The notes under the pieces were generated by a model. It searched no databases. It saw only the letters and a program-made list of their open reading frames with translations, and was not told the DNA's origin. A stretch of DNA of 64,000 nt. Origin: Bacillota bacterium. Lineage in GTDB: Bacteria; Bacillota; Bacilli; Paenibacillales; NBRC-103111. Numbering within the stretch: position 1 is the stretch's first letter; each line of letters begins with the position of its first letter. Shown in pieces: positions 25,368 to 33,851 of this stretch. The DNA is taken from contig JAEWGW010000046.1 of assembly GCA_023388055.1 (NCBI GenBank), positions 62,001 to 126,000 of the forward strand, given 5' to 3'. Position numbers and translations under genes: made by a program.

Positions 25368-26030
25368 TTATTGCTGCTGTAAAAGCTTGATCCGGTATGC
25401 TTCCGTCTCCAAGGCGCGGATTTCCTCCAGTTCCTCCTGGGTCAGCACCTTCGGTGTCCCGGCAGCTTTGGCCAGAAGATAAATCCGTGCACTCTCCTCC
25501 ACAACCTCCGTCCGGTAATAAGCCTCCCGCAGATTGCGGCCGACTGCCACCAGACCGTGGTTGCCAAGCAGCAGAGTGGTATATTCATTAATTTTTTCTT
25601 TGACTGCATTGGCCAGCAGTGCTGTGGTAGGCACCACATACGGCACAAAGCCGGTTTCTCCCGTCAGAGCCGCCTGGTCGGGAAACATAATCGGCAGCTT
25701 CTCGCCGATGAGCCCGAAGGCAATCGAGTTGGCGGGATGCGTATGAATCATCGCCCCGATGGAAGGATTGGCCTGATAGCCGTACAGATGCATCAGCACC
25801 TCGGAGGAAGGGCGCAGACCGGGTGCAGCATGAACGGAACCGTCCGCGATGGATACAGCTACCCATTGCTCGGGGAGGATCTCCTCCAAGGCAAAGCCGC
25901 TGGGCGAAACCAGCATGGTGTCCCCGTCACGGGCGGAAATATTGCCGCCGGGCCCCACGACCATTCCCTTCTCGACAATTTTTCGGGCATACTTGCACAG
26001 CTCCTCGCGAACCGATACAGCCTGGGACAT
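25368..26030 (-). CDS. Class II aldolase/adducin family, probable L-fuculose-phosphate aldolase
   Basis: A 220-residue zinc aldolase. GGNISARDG, SPSGF and PSSEVLMHL bind the phosphate and hold the catalytic Glu; HTHP (about residues 93-96) and GNHGLVAVG supply the zinc His ligands. The family also includes L-ribulose-phosphate 4-epimerase and L-rhamnulose-type aldolases, but a true araD lies elsewhere in this window and this gene is next to fucI, so fuculose-1-phosphate cleavage is the best guess. The ATG at 26030 has AGGAGG 8 bases upstream. No fuculokinase gene is seen nearby. Confidence 0.8.
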   Translation of the reverse strand: MSQAVSVREELCKYARKIVEKGMVVGPGGNISARDGDTMLVSPSGFALEEILPEQWVAVSIADGSVHAAPGLRPSSEVLMHLYGYQANPSIGAMIHTHPANSIAFGLIGEKLPIMFPDQAALTGETGFVPYVVPTTALLANAVKEKINEYTTLLLGNHGLVAVGRNLREAYYRTEVVEESARIYLLAKAAGTPKVLTQEELEEIRALETEAYRIKLLQQQ

Positions 26031-26132
26031 GTGAGCACCTCCTAAAGTGTTGTTGGTTTTAAAGCTAGTCAAGCTTGCTTCCAATATGGCAAGTGCCGGG
26101 CAGTCGGAGATTCCTTTATGCGAAGCGCCACG

Positions 26133-26207
26133 AAATGCAAAAGTGCAGTTATTCTCCTAGCGGGGGTCCCGCTACATACAGCCAACTGCAAAAATGCAGT
26201 TATTTTA
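26133..26207. repeat. Two palindromic repeats 51 bp apart between fucI and the aldolase gene
   Basis: TGCAAAAGTGCAGTTATTCT begins at 26136 and TGCAAAAATGCAGTTATTTT at 26187, a 51-base step. The second unit with its flank (AACTGCA AAAA TGCAGTT) is a perfect 7-base inverted repeat. It lies in the 270-base gap between fucI and the aldolase gene, so it would be in the mRNA if the two are co-transcribed. Confidence 0.8.
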
Positions 26208-26300
26208 CTAAGCCATATTGACCTGTATGAGCTAGGCCCCTTCGTCTACAGCTTGAGATTTCTGCAGTCTGCTGCTCCAACGCACGGACGGTATTGCGAG

Positions 26301-28088
26301 TTATTTGTACAGCGGACCGAAGTTCTGGCAGGCACGGTAGTCTGCGCCTTCCTTGTCGGCTGTGCCGTGCAGGCCCCACACCTTGGGGCGGTAGATCTTT
26401 TCTTCCGGCACGTTATGCATGTTGACCGGAATACGGAGCATGGAGGACAGGGTAATCAGATCCGCGCCTACATGGCCGTAGCTGAGAACACCGTGGTTGG
26501 CGCCCCAGTTATCCATAACATCATATACGGTTTTGAACGAACCCTCTCCTGTCAGCACAGGTGTAAACCAGGTGGTGGGCCAAGTGGGATCGGTCCGTTT
26601 ATCCAGGGCATCGTGTACGGCTTCCGGCAGATCCACGGTATAACCTTCAGCAATCTGAAGCACCGGTCCAAGACCCTTCACCAGATTGATCCGGGCCATG
26701 GTTACAGGCATGCCGCCCTTAGTCAGGAAGTCGCTGGAGAAGCCGCCGCCGCGGAAATATCCGGTAGAGGCAGGGCGCCAGGAGGTGGCGGCCAGACACT
26801 TGTCCGCTTCGTTCTGGGTGATCTCCCAATGGGGCTTCATAACCGGCTGGCCATTCTGGGTCTGCTCGCCGGAGCCATCCAGAGCCGCTGCGCCGGAGTT
26901 GATCAAGTGGATGATTCCTTCAGCTGCTTGGCCCTCCAGGGTATAGCCGGTAACCCGCTTAACTGCATCCGGGCTCCAATAGGTGCGCACGTCGGCAAAA
27001 ATTTGGGCGGAGTGGGTCAACAGGTAGCCGAACAGCATGGTTACACCGTTCAGGCTGTCGTTTTCCGTCGCCACGATATACGGGGAGCGGATGCCGTTCC
27101 AGTCAAAGGAGCTGTTAAGGATGGCCTCCATAAAGTCTCCGTTGGGGAAATGGTCGGTCCACTGGCGCTGCCCTTGGAAGCCGGAAGCGATAGCATTGTG
27201 GCCGTTGGCCTCCTCTTCAAAACCAAGCTCAGCAAGCCGCGGATTGCCGATCATTAGATCGCGGGCGATCAGCGCCATTTTGACGACGGTTTCCCAATCC
27301 TTGTCCTTGGCTTCGCGGCTCTTCTGTCCCTCCGGCTCATTGTTGTCGGGGCCTTCCTTGCAATATGCCTTCACCCAGGCCAGGGCCTTCTCATATTCGG
27401 CAGTGTCATAAATCACTTCATCCATACGCCGGACAAATTCGCTCATGTCCACATATTCATTGCGCATGCCCAGGTAATCCTGGAAGAAGGTTTCGTTGAC
27501 GACAGAACCTGCGATTCCCATGGATACCGAACCCATGGACAGATAGGATTTTCCTCTCAGGTTGGCAACAGCCAGACCCGACTTGGCAAACGCCAGCAGC
27601 TTCTCCTGCACATCCTCGGGAATGCTGTTGTCGGCCAGATCCTGCACATCATGTCCATAGATGCCAAAAGCGGGGATCCCCTTCTGGGCGTAGCCTGCCA
27701 GCACAGCGGCCAGATAGACGGCGCCGGGGCGTTCGGTGCCGTTGAAGCCCCACACCGCCTGGGGAATGGAGGCGTCCATATCCATGGTTTCAGTGCCGTA
27801 GCACCAGCAAGGAGTCACCGTTACCGATAACCCGACATTTTCTTTGGCAAACTTCTTGGCAGCTGCAGAGGCTTCCGCCACACCGCCGATGCAAGTGTCC
27901 GCAATGATGCATTCCACCGGGCTTCCGTCCGGGTTGCGCAGGGTAGAGCTGAAGAATTCGGCCACATTCCTGGCCATGGTCATGGTTTTCTCTTCCAGGG
28001 ACTCCCGCACACCCCGGCGTCTGCCGTCAATTGTAGGACGGATGCCGATTTTGGGGAAGCCGCCTTGCCATCTGTATTGTTCGATCAT
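26301..28088 (-). CDS. fucI: L-fucose isomerase
   Basis: A 595-residue ketol isomerase converting L-fucose (and D-arabinose) to L-fuculose (D-ribulose). It matches E. coli FucI throughout: PKIGIRPTIDGRRRGVRESL, VTPCWCYGTETMDMD, GFNGTERPGAVYLAA, SMGIAGS, ATENDSLNGV and a YRACQNFGPLYK end. Mn-binding Glu and Asp are in the ETMDMD and ATENDS segments by family knowledge. The ATG at 28088 has GGAGG 9 bases upstream; 24 extra residues from 28160 overlap the promoter and are rejected. A LacI repressor gene is divergent. Confidence 0.96.
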   Translation of the reverse strand: MIEQYRWQGGFPKIGIRPTIDGRRRGVRESLEEKTMTMARNVAEFFSSTLRNPDGSPVECIIADTCIGGVAEASAAAKKFAKENVGLSVTVTPCWCYGTETMDMDASIPQAVWGFNGTERPGAVYLAAVLAGYAQKGIPAFGIYGHDVQDLADNSIPEDVQEKLLAFAKSGLAVANLRGKSYLSMGSVSMGIAGSVVNETFFQDYLGMRNEYVDMSEFVRRMDEVIYDTAEYEKALAWVKAYCKEGPDNNEPEGQKSREAKDKDWETVVKMALIARDLMIGNPRLAELGFEEEANGHNAIASGFQGQRQWTDHFPNGDFMEAILNSSFDWNGIRSPYIVATENDSLNGVTMLFGYLLTHSAQIFADVRTYWSPDAVKRVTGYTLEGQAAEGIIHLINSGAAALDGSGEQTQNGQPVMKPHWEITQNEADKCLAATSWRPASTGYFRGGGFSSDFLTKGGMPVTMARINLVKGLGPVLQIAEGYTVDLPEAVHDALDKRTDPTWPTTWFTPVLTGEGSFKTVYDVMDNWGANHGVLSYGHVGADLITLSSMLRIPVNMHNVPEEKIYRPKVWGLHGTADKEGADYRACQNFGPLYK

Positions 28089-28114
28089 TGCAATATCCCT
28101 CCGTTTAAAATATT

Positions 28115-28130
28115 GAGTTACCGATAACTC
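28115..28130. promoter_or_regulatory. Operator between fucI and its LacI regulator
   Basis: GAGTTACCGATAACTC is an inverted repeat with a central CG and 7 of 8 matched pairs, typical of LacI-family sites. It lies directly downstream of the fucI -10 box. Confidence 0.75.
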
Positions 28131-28131
28131 C

Positions 28132-28160
28132 AAATTAGCAGTTTCCCCCCTTGCTGTCAA
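28132..28160 (-). promoter_or_regulatory. fucI promoter
   Basis: Minus strand TTGACA (28160-28155), 17-base spacer, TAATTT (28137-28132). The start site would fall inside the operator, fitting simple repression. Confidence 0.75.
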
Positions 28161-28221
28161 TCCTTTTGTTCAGTACAATAAGTGTCATATCCAGGAGCAT
28201 TGTTCAGAAAGGAGAAGCACC

Positions 28222-29244
28222 ATGGTAACCATCTACGATATCGCCAAAAAAGCGAATGTATCCGCCATGACCGTGTCCCGGGTAATCAACAATAAGGGAC
28301 GGATCAGCGAAAAAACCCGCAACAAGGTGAAGCGGATCATGGAAGAATTGAATTATGTGCCCAACGAAATGGCGCGCAGCTTGGTGCTGAGAGAAACCCA
28401 GGTGCTGTTTCTGCTGGTTACCGATATCACGAACCCGTTCTTCACCACCTTGGCCAGAGGGGCCGAGGATGCCGCCAACAAGCTGGGCTACCGGGTGCTG
28501 TTCGGAAACAGTGACGAAAGTCTGGAGAAGGAACGGGAATATATAGATACCATCCTGAAATCCCGGGTAGACGGAGTGCTTGTAGCCCCTGCCGGTGACG
28601 GCTCCCTGCCCCATCTGGAAAGCCTGCGGGCGCATGGTGTTCCGTTTGTGCTGCTGGACCGGGAGGTGCCGGGCATCGGCAGCGATGTGGTGCTGGGGGA
28701 CAGCCGCGAGGGCACCCGGATGCTGATGGAGCATATGATCAGGCTGGGGCATAAGGAAATTGCATTGATCAACGGTACGCCGGATGTTTCCAGCGCGCGC
28801 CTGAGAGCCACCGCCTACAAGGAAGCCCTGAAGCTGAACGATCTGCCAGCCTCTGCGGAACGAATTCTGGAGCTGGGCTATGCCCCGCGGAGCAGCCTGG
28901 CCCGGATCGGGGAATGGCTGGACGGACTGGCGCCCCTGCCTACCGCCATTCTGTGCGGCAACAATATGATGGCCATCCAGACCATCCAGGCGATTCGGAA
29001 GAAGGGCCTGCGGGTGCCCGAGGATATCTCCGTCTGCTGCTTCGACGATCTGGGGCCAGTGGGCGAAATCGACCCGTTCCTGACCGTCGCTGCGCAGCAG
29101 GCTTACCAGTTCGGCTACAAGGGTATGCAGCTGCTTACCGGGCGTATTGCGGATAAGGAAAGCGAAGACAGCGAGGATGCCTGGACGCGGATCCTGCTGC
29201 CGGCGGAGCTGGTGGTCAGGCGCTCTGTGGCAAATTTGCACTAG
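28222..29244 (+). CDS. LacI-family regulator of the fuc genes
   Basis: A 340-residue repressor. The helix-turn-helix is TIYDIAKKANVSAMTVSRVINN, followed by the LacI hinge (LNYVPNEMARSLV) and a periplasmic-binding-protein-like ligand domain (VDGVLVAP, CFDDLGPVGEIDPFLTVAAQQ). It is divergent from fucI with an operator and fucI promoter between them, so it most likely represses fucI and the aldolase gene until a fucose-pathway sugar binds. AAAGGAG lies about 8 bases before the ATG. Confidence 0.88.
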   Translation: MVTIYDIAKKANVSAMTVSRVINNKGRISEKTRNKVKRIMEELNYVPNEMARSLVLRETQVLFLLVTDITNPFFTTLARGAEDAANKLGYRVLFGNSDESLEKEREYIDTILKSRVDGVLVAPAGDGSLPHLESLRAHGVPFVLLDREVPGIGSDVVLGDSREGTRMLMEHMIRLGHKEIALINGTPDVSSARLRATAYKEALKLNDLPASAERILELGYAPRSSLARIGEWLDGLAPLPTAILCGNNMMAIQTIQAIRKKGLRVPEDISVCCFDDLGPVGEIDPFLTVAAQQAYQFGYKGMQLLTGRIADKESEDSEDAWTRILLPAELVVRRSVANLH

Positions 29245-29423
29245 AGCGCTGGTGAGAGGCTGGAACGGGGGGACTGGTGGGGACAGGACCGGTGGGCTGA
29301 TGCGAGCGGGAATGTTACTATTGGGACCAGTGGGCTGGTGGGGACGGAATCAGCGGGACTGGTGTGAGGCGGCTGGTTCTGAATTGACTAACCTCGCTCC
29401 TGTCCGCCCCCGGGTCTCTGGCC

Positions 29424-29609
29424 GCTTACGGAACTGAGAAGCTCTTACAGACCAAATTTCGTCCTTTTGAAATTCTTACGGAACTGAGAAGCTCTTAACG
29501 GAGGTTTGGAGGTCATTTTCACCGTTGAAGTCTCCCTAAGAGCCGCTGAGTTCCGTTAGCGCAGAAAAATCAGCTTTTGAGTCCTCTAAGCGACTCTGAG
29601 TTCCGTTAG
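29424..29609. repeat. Mirrored 50-bp-spaced repeat, two direct then two inverted copies
   Basis: CTTACGGAACTGAGAAGCTC starts at 29425 and again at 29475. The inverted form (CTAAG ... GAGTTCCGTTAG) starts at 29536 and 29586. Each like pair is exactly 50 bases apart. The same plan recurs at 42281-42460. Confidence 0.9.
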
Positions 29610-29650
29610 CGCAGAAAAGCCCTCAGTTATCCCTTCCAAGCGCCGGATTG

Positions 29651-29790
29651 TTCCGTTCGCACACGCTCTCCCCACTACGCTCGCCCCTTAGTTCCGTTCG
29701 CACACGCTCTCCCCACTACGCTCGCCCTTTAGTTCCGTTCACTCACACTCGCCCCTTAGTTCCGTCCGCACACTGGCTCCTGTTTGTCTT
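29651..29790. repeat. 41-bp tandem repeats beginning TTCCGTTCGC
   Basis: Two nearly identical 41-base units (29651-29691 and 29692-29732, one difference) are followed by shortened copies at 29733 and 29760. All begin TTCCGT and most end in TTAG. Confidence 0.9.
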
Positions 29791-29918
29791 TTACCAGCAT
29801 CATGTTGTCCGGCTGCACCCCGCCGCTTTCCCGCCTCACAGGATTCCCCCTTGAAAAATCCCGCCTTTTCCTCCATGATTAAGGGATACATTGTTTCATT
29901 GGAGGAGGCCTGTTACCC

Positions 29919-31109
29919 GTGAGTTCCCGATTCGATCATGTGCCAGACCGCAAAAATACCTGGTCCTACAAGTGGGACCAGTCGGAGAAATTGTTCGGCA
30001 ACCCCGATATTCTGCCGCTATGGGTAGCGGATATGGATTTTGAGAGCCCGCCTGCCATCAAAAAGGCGATTGAAAGCCGCGCCGCGCAAGGCATTTACGG
30101 TTATACCGTAATGCCCGACGAAGCCTGGGACGCCATTACCGGCTGGTTCACCCGGCGCCATCAATGGCCCATCCAAAAAAGCTGGCTGTCCACCGTTACC
30201 GGCGTAGTCACCGCGCTGAGCCTGGCCGTGGAGCTGTTCACCGAACCGGGCGGCGCCGTTATTCTGCAATCGCCGGTGTATTATCCGTTCTATGACGTGA
30301 TCAAAATGAACGGCCGCCAGGTGGCAGCCAACCCGCTGCTGCACCAAAACGGCCGGTACGAAATGGACTACGCCCACCTGGAAAAGCTGATGCAGGACGG
30401 CGCCAAGCTGCTTTTGCTGTGCAGTCCCCACAACCCCGGCGGACGGGTTTGGGAGCGTGAGGAGCTGGTGAAGCTCGGAGAGCTGTGCCACAAGTATGGC
30501 GTCATCATCGTATCCGACGAAATTCATGCGGATATGGCTTACCCCGGTCACAAGCATATTCCCATTGCTTCTATTTCCCCGGAGCTGGCGGAGATTACCG
30601 TGACCACGATTGCGCCTACTAAAACCTTCAACCTGCCAGGTCTGCCGGCGGCCTTTATGGTCACCCCAAACCCCGAGCTCAAGCGGAAAATTGATCACCG
30701 GATCAAGGCGCTTTCCTTGCATATGTCGGGATTCTTCAGCCCGGACATGATCCTGGCCGCCTATAACGAAAGCGAAGCCTGGCTGGACGAGCTGGTGGTA
30801 TACCTGAAGGGCAATCTTGAGTTTGCAGTCGACTACCTCAACCGGGAGCTGCCCGCCGTCAAACCCATGGTACCCGAAAGCACCTATCTCCTGTGGGTGG
30901 ACTGCCGGGGACTCGGGCTAGATGTAGCCGGCCTGAAGGAACTGATGTACAACAAAGCCCAGGTGGCCTTTAATGAAGGCTCCACCTACGGTCCCGAAGG
31001 AAAAGGCTTCCTGCGGATCAATCTGGCTTGCCCCCGCTCCACCCTGCAGGAGGGGTTGACCCGGTTTGTAAAAGCGGCAAGCGCTTTGGCCCGAAGCAAA
31101 ACGGAGTAG
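29919..31109 (+). CDS. MalY/PatB-type PLP-dependent C-S lyase or aminotransferase
   Basis: A 396-residue fold-type I PLP enzyme. LPLWVADMDFESPPAI and GIYGYTVMPDE are MalY/PatB signatures; SPHNPGGRVW and IIVSDEIHADM bind PLP, and the Schiff-base Lys lies in TIAPTKTFNLPGL. B. subtilis PatB is a cystathionine beta-lyase. Start GTG at 29919 with GGAGGAGG 10 bases upstream. It stands alone between repeats and a shared terminator. Confidence 0.9.
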   Translation: MSSRFDHVPDRKNTWSYKWDQSEKLFGNPDILPLWVADMDFESPPAIKKAIESRAAQGIYGYTVMPDEAWDAITGWFTRRHQWPIQKSWLSTVTGVVTALSLAVELFTEPGGAVILQSPVYYPFYDVIKMNGRQVAANPLLHQNGRYEMDYAHLEKLMQDGAKLLLLCSPHNPGGRVWEREELVKLGELCHKYGVIIVSDEIHADMAYPGHKHIPIASISPELAEITVTTIAPTKTFNLPGLPAAFMVTPNPELKRKIDHRIKALSLHMSGFFSPDMILAAYNESEAWLDELVVYLKGNLEFAVDYLNRELPAVKPMVPESTYLLWVDCRGLGLDVAGLKELMYNKAQVAFNEGSTYGPEGKGFLRINLACPRSTLQEGLTRFVKAASALARSKTE

Positions 31110-31137
31110 AATTATCGCCCATACCGGGTGTACAACA

Positions 31138-31180
31138 GTAAAAAGCAGAGTAACGGAAGAGAAGATCCGTTATTCTGCTT
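31138..31180. terminator. Bidirectional terminator
   Basis: A 15-base stem (AAGCAGAGTAACGGA at 31143-31157 with 31166-31180, one G-U pair) between converging genes. The minus strand has a TTTTTA tract and the plus strand CTTCTTTC. Confidence 0.8.
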
Positions 31181-31182
31181 CT

Positions 31183-31218
31183 TTCAGTTGCGGGTATTTT
31201 TTCAGTTGCGGGTATTTT
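31183..31218. repeat. 18-bp exact tandem repeat
   Basis: TTCAGTTGCGGGTATTTT at 31183-31200 and 31201-31218, identical and abutting, right after the shared terminator. Confidence 0.9.
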
Positions 31219-31223
31219 ATCCG

Positions 31224-32492
31224 TCAAGGGTCCACCGTATAGCTGGCCTCCGGTATCCAGTCTCCCGCCGTAAAGTTGCGTCCCTTAATCTGCACGCGGT
31301 TGCCGGTGACCTCTACCACCAGACCCTCGCTTTTCCGCTCCTCGGCGGCAATAGGGTTGTCGGTTGTATCGTAAGGCGTCAGCACCGACGAGGTATTGAC
31401 CATGGTAAATCCGTCGCGGATCAACGTTCCGGGGGAACCCAGCTCCCAATGGGAATGCCCCGAGAAGAAGACGGTCTGGGGATAACGGGAGAGGATTTCC
31501 CTCAGACGGTCATGCTGGACCACAGCCCGGCTGTTGAAGTCCGTGTAGCTCCCGGCCACCGTATAAGGAAGGGGCTGGTGCAGGAATACGAAGATCGGCT
31601 TTCCCTCCTCCGCTCCCTCGGCCATTACGCCCTCCAGCCAATTCAGCTGATTCTCCGACAGCCAGGCGTCTTCGGCGTAGCTGTCATCGGTTTGGCGGTA
31701 GCTCTCCGAACCGAGGAATACAAAGTGATACCCGCCTATCCATGAGTCATGATAAACCTTCTCATAACCGGTGAACTGGAGGAACCGGTTAATGGAGGCA
31801 TCCACTGTTTCGCCGTTAGGGAAGTTGGCTTCATTCCATTTGCCCGAGGCATCCGTCCAAGCCTTGTAGAATTCATGGTTGCCGATGGTGTACACCACTT
31901 GTCCGGGATAGGGATTCTCCTGCATCAGCTTGCCCAATGTCTCATAATCCTTCGGCAGGCCGTTGCCCAGATCGCCGTTAATCACCAGCGCCTGGCCGGG
32001 AGCATTGGTGCCCAGGTCGGTCATGGCTTTGCGGAGCTTGGTGTGGGAATCCTTATTCCAGGCTTCCACATGAATATCGCTGATGACGGCAAAGCGGAAC
32101 ACCGGCCCGGCTCCTCCAGAGGGCGCCGCTGCAAGAGCCGACACTGCCGAGCCCGCCGCATCTACCGCGGCCGCAGTGTCCGCCGCTGCACCTGCCGGGG
32201 TCGTCTCCACCACAGGGAGTGCAGCATCTACCTGGACAGCGGGAACAGCCGCTGCTGCGATAGGCTGAAGGGCTGCCAAGGACACCTCATCCGGCTTGGG
32301 CGAACCCAGAGGCCGGACCAGCTTGGGCGCTGCGGGATCCGGACCATTTATAAGAGAAGAAGGCACAACCGTGCCCTGCACAACTGAACCTGAAGCCTCC
32401 GTTTGAGCGGGAGGCTCTGCATCCATGCCGATTGAAGCGAGTACCAGCACAGCAGCGAGAATGACTTGCCAAGCGGCGATATGTAATTTCAT
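31224..32492 (-). CDS. Secreted metallophosphoesterase
   Basis: A 422-residue calcineurin-like phosphoesterase. An N-terminal signal segment (about residues 5-25) is followed by a low-complexity Ala/Pro/Val linker to about 140. The catalytic domain has all metal motifs: FAVISDIHVE, VINGDLGNG, TIGNHEFY, FLHQPLP and FSGHSHWE. The substrate is unknown; nucleotide or lipid-linked phosphate is possible. The ATG at 32492 has GGAGG 8 bases upstream; the frame from 32531 adds 13 residues before a proper signal peptide. Confidence 0.85.
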   Translation of the reverse strand: MKLHIAAWQVILAAVLVLASIGMDAEPPAQTEASGSVVQGTVVPSSLINGPDPAAPKLVRPLGSPKPDEVSLAALQPIAAAAVPAVQVDAALPVVETTPAGAAADTAAAVDAAGSAVSALAAAPSGGAGPVFRFAVISDIHVEAWNKDSHTKLRKAMTDLGTNAPGQALVINGDLGNGLPKDYETLGKLMQENPYPGQVVYTIGNHEFYKAWTDASGKWNEANFPNGETVDASINRFLQFTGYEKVYHDSWIGGYHFVFLGSESYRQTDDSYAEDAWLSENQLNWLEGVMAEGAEEGKPIFVFLHQPLPYTVAGSYTDFNSRAVVQHDRLREILSRYPQTVFFSGHSHWELGSPGTLIRDGFTMVNTSSVLTPYDTTDNPIAAEERKSEGLVVEVTGNRVQIKGRNFTAGDWIPEASYTVDP

Positions 32493-32692
32493 AGAGAAAG
32501 CCTCCTTTTTGGATAATGAATAAAGATTCAAAGTGATACCAGGTCATGTTTGCCAACTCGCCCTAAGGGCTGCTTCAAGGTATTTTTAAATCTTTTACCC
32601 ATAAAAATTCAGCTTCTCTCAATTTTGTGCAGGATTTTGTCCAAATTGTGTCATGTTCCTGAGAAATCCGCCTCATTTCCAGGACAAACGCC

Positions 32693-32721
32693 AAAAAGCC
32701 TGCGGAAAAAACCGCAAGCTT
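32693..32721 (-). terminator. Terminator after the acetylxylan esterase gene
   Basis: AAGCTTGCGG pairs with CCGCAGGCTT (minus strand 32721-32696, one G-U pair) and runs into TTTTTGG. Confidence 0.75.
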
Positions 32722-32749
32722 TGCACGGGGATAAAACTATGAAAATGGC

Positions 32750-33709
32750 CTATAACTGCTGTAAAAAAGCATAAATCTTGTCACTCATTCCGGGCAGCCC
32801 CTCATGGCCAAAATCCGGGTAAAGCTCCAGCTCCACAGGAACGGTCATTTTGTTGATGGCGGCAAATTGGGTAGACGGCGGACAGATGTTATCCATCAGG
32901 CCCACGCCGATCAAGGTTTTGGCCTTGATCCGGCCAGCCAGGTTCTGGATGTCGATATAGCCCAGGCGGGTAAAAATTTCGTCCTCCCGCTTATGCTGGG
33001 GATCGAAGTGGCGGAAGAAGGTTCTGAGCTCCGCATACGCATCCTTGGCCAGGTCCATCTCCCAGACGCGCTTGTAGTCGCTTAAGAAGGGATACACCGG
33101 CGCCGCCAGCTTGATTTCGGGCACCAGAGCCGCACAGGCCATGGTCAGGGCGCCGCCTTGGGACCAGCCTGTAACTCCGACACGGCCGGCATCCACCTCC
33201 TCGAAGCCCATCACAATCTTGGCCAGCAGAGCGGTATCCAGGAAAATATGGCGGAACAGCAGGTTGTCCGGCTTGTCGTCCAAACCACGGATGAAGTGTC
33301 CGTGGTGGGTGTTGCCCTTCACGCTGCCCGTATCCTCGGACAAACCTCCTTGACCGCGCACATCCAGCGCCGCGAAGGAGTAGCCCAAGGCGGCAAACTG
33401 CAGCTTGTCCTGCCAGTCCCCGGAATGGCCCGTATAGCCGTGGAAATGGAGCACCGCCGGATGAGGCGTATCCGTTTGCTTCGGGCGGATATATTTGGCA
33501 TGGACTCTGGCGCCTCGTACCCCCGTGAAGAACAGGTGAAAGCATTCGGCGAAAGGAGTGGTGAAGGCTGCAGGCACCAGCTCCACCTGCGGGTCAACCG
33601 CATTCATTTCCTCCAGAGCCTTCTCCCAATAAGCATCAAAATCCTCCGGCTTCGGTGTTATTCCTTGATAGCGCTTCAGTTTATCCAGAGGCATATCCAG
33701 CATCGGCAC
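32750..33709 (-). CDS. Acetylxylan esterase / cephalosporin-C deacetylase family
   Basis: A 319-residue carbohydrate esterase family 7 hydrolase. It follows the Thermoanaerobacterium enzyme closely: TPKPEDFDAYWEKALEEM, FTGVRGARVHAKYIRPK, DVRGQGG, HFIRGLDDKPDNLLFRH, nucleophile Ser in GWSQGG, acid Asp in GLMDNICPPST and His in YPDFGHEG. It removes acetyl groups from xylo-oligosaccharides. There is no signal peptide, so it works inside the cell on imported sugars. GTG at 33709 has AAAGGA 9 bases upstream; an ATG at 33718 abuts that site and is less likely. Confidence 0.92.
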   Translation of the reverse strand: MPMLDMPLDKLKRYQGITPKPEDFDAYWEKALEEMNAVDPQVELVPAAFTTPFAECFHLFFTGVRGARVHAKYIRPKQTDTPHPAVLHFHGYTGHSGDWQDKLQFAALGYSFAALDVRGQGGLSEDTGSVKGNTHHGHFIRGLDDKPDNLLFRHIFLDTALLAKIVMGFEEVDAGRVGVTGWSQGGALTMACAALVPEIKLAAPVYPFLSDYKRVWEMDLAKDAYAELRTFFRHFDPQHKREDEIFTRLGYIDIQNLAGRIKAKTLIGVGLMDNICPPSTQFAAINKMTVPVELELYPDFGHEGLPGMSDKIYAFLQQL

Positions 33710-33791
33710 AACAATCATTCCTTTACAGGTGTAATGGGGTCATATTCCATCTTACTGTACAAGCATCCCTGCCAAGTTTCAATATGATTAT

Positions 33792-33828
33792 CAAAAAAAG
33801 CACCCCGCCTGAACCAGACAGGGTGCTT
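33792..33828 (-). terminator. Terminator after araA
   Basis: AAGCACCC/GGGTGCTT arms (33798-33805 with 33821-33828) with seven Ts on the minus strand, 24 bases past the araA stop. Confidence 0.9.
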
Positions 33829-33851
33829 CCTCGCGGACAAGTCTCCGCTGC

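Larger units (their letters stand above)
29245..29918. other. Gene-free stretch with two repeat families
   Basis: 670 bases without a supported gene. A mirrored four-copy repeat (29424-29609) and a 41-bp tandem repeat family (29651-29790) fill its middle; the right end has the ribosome binding site of the MalY-like gene. Confidence 0.75.

Noticed and set aside
25368..26030. Second araD
   Set aside because: The gene is beside fucI and the true araD is at 37.0-37.7 kb with the araB-araA genes; the family match alone does not decide.
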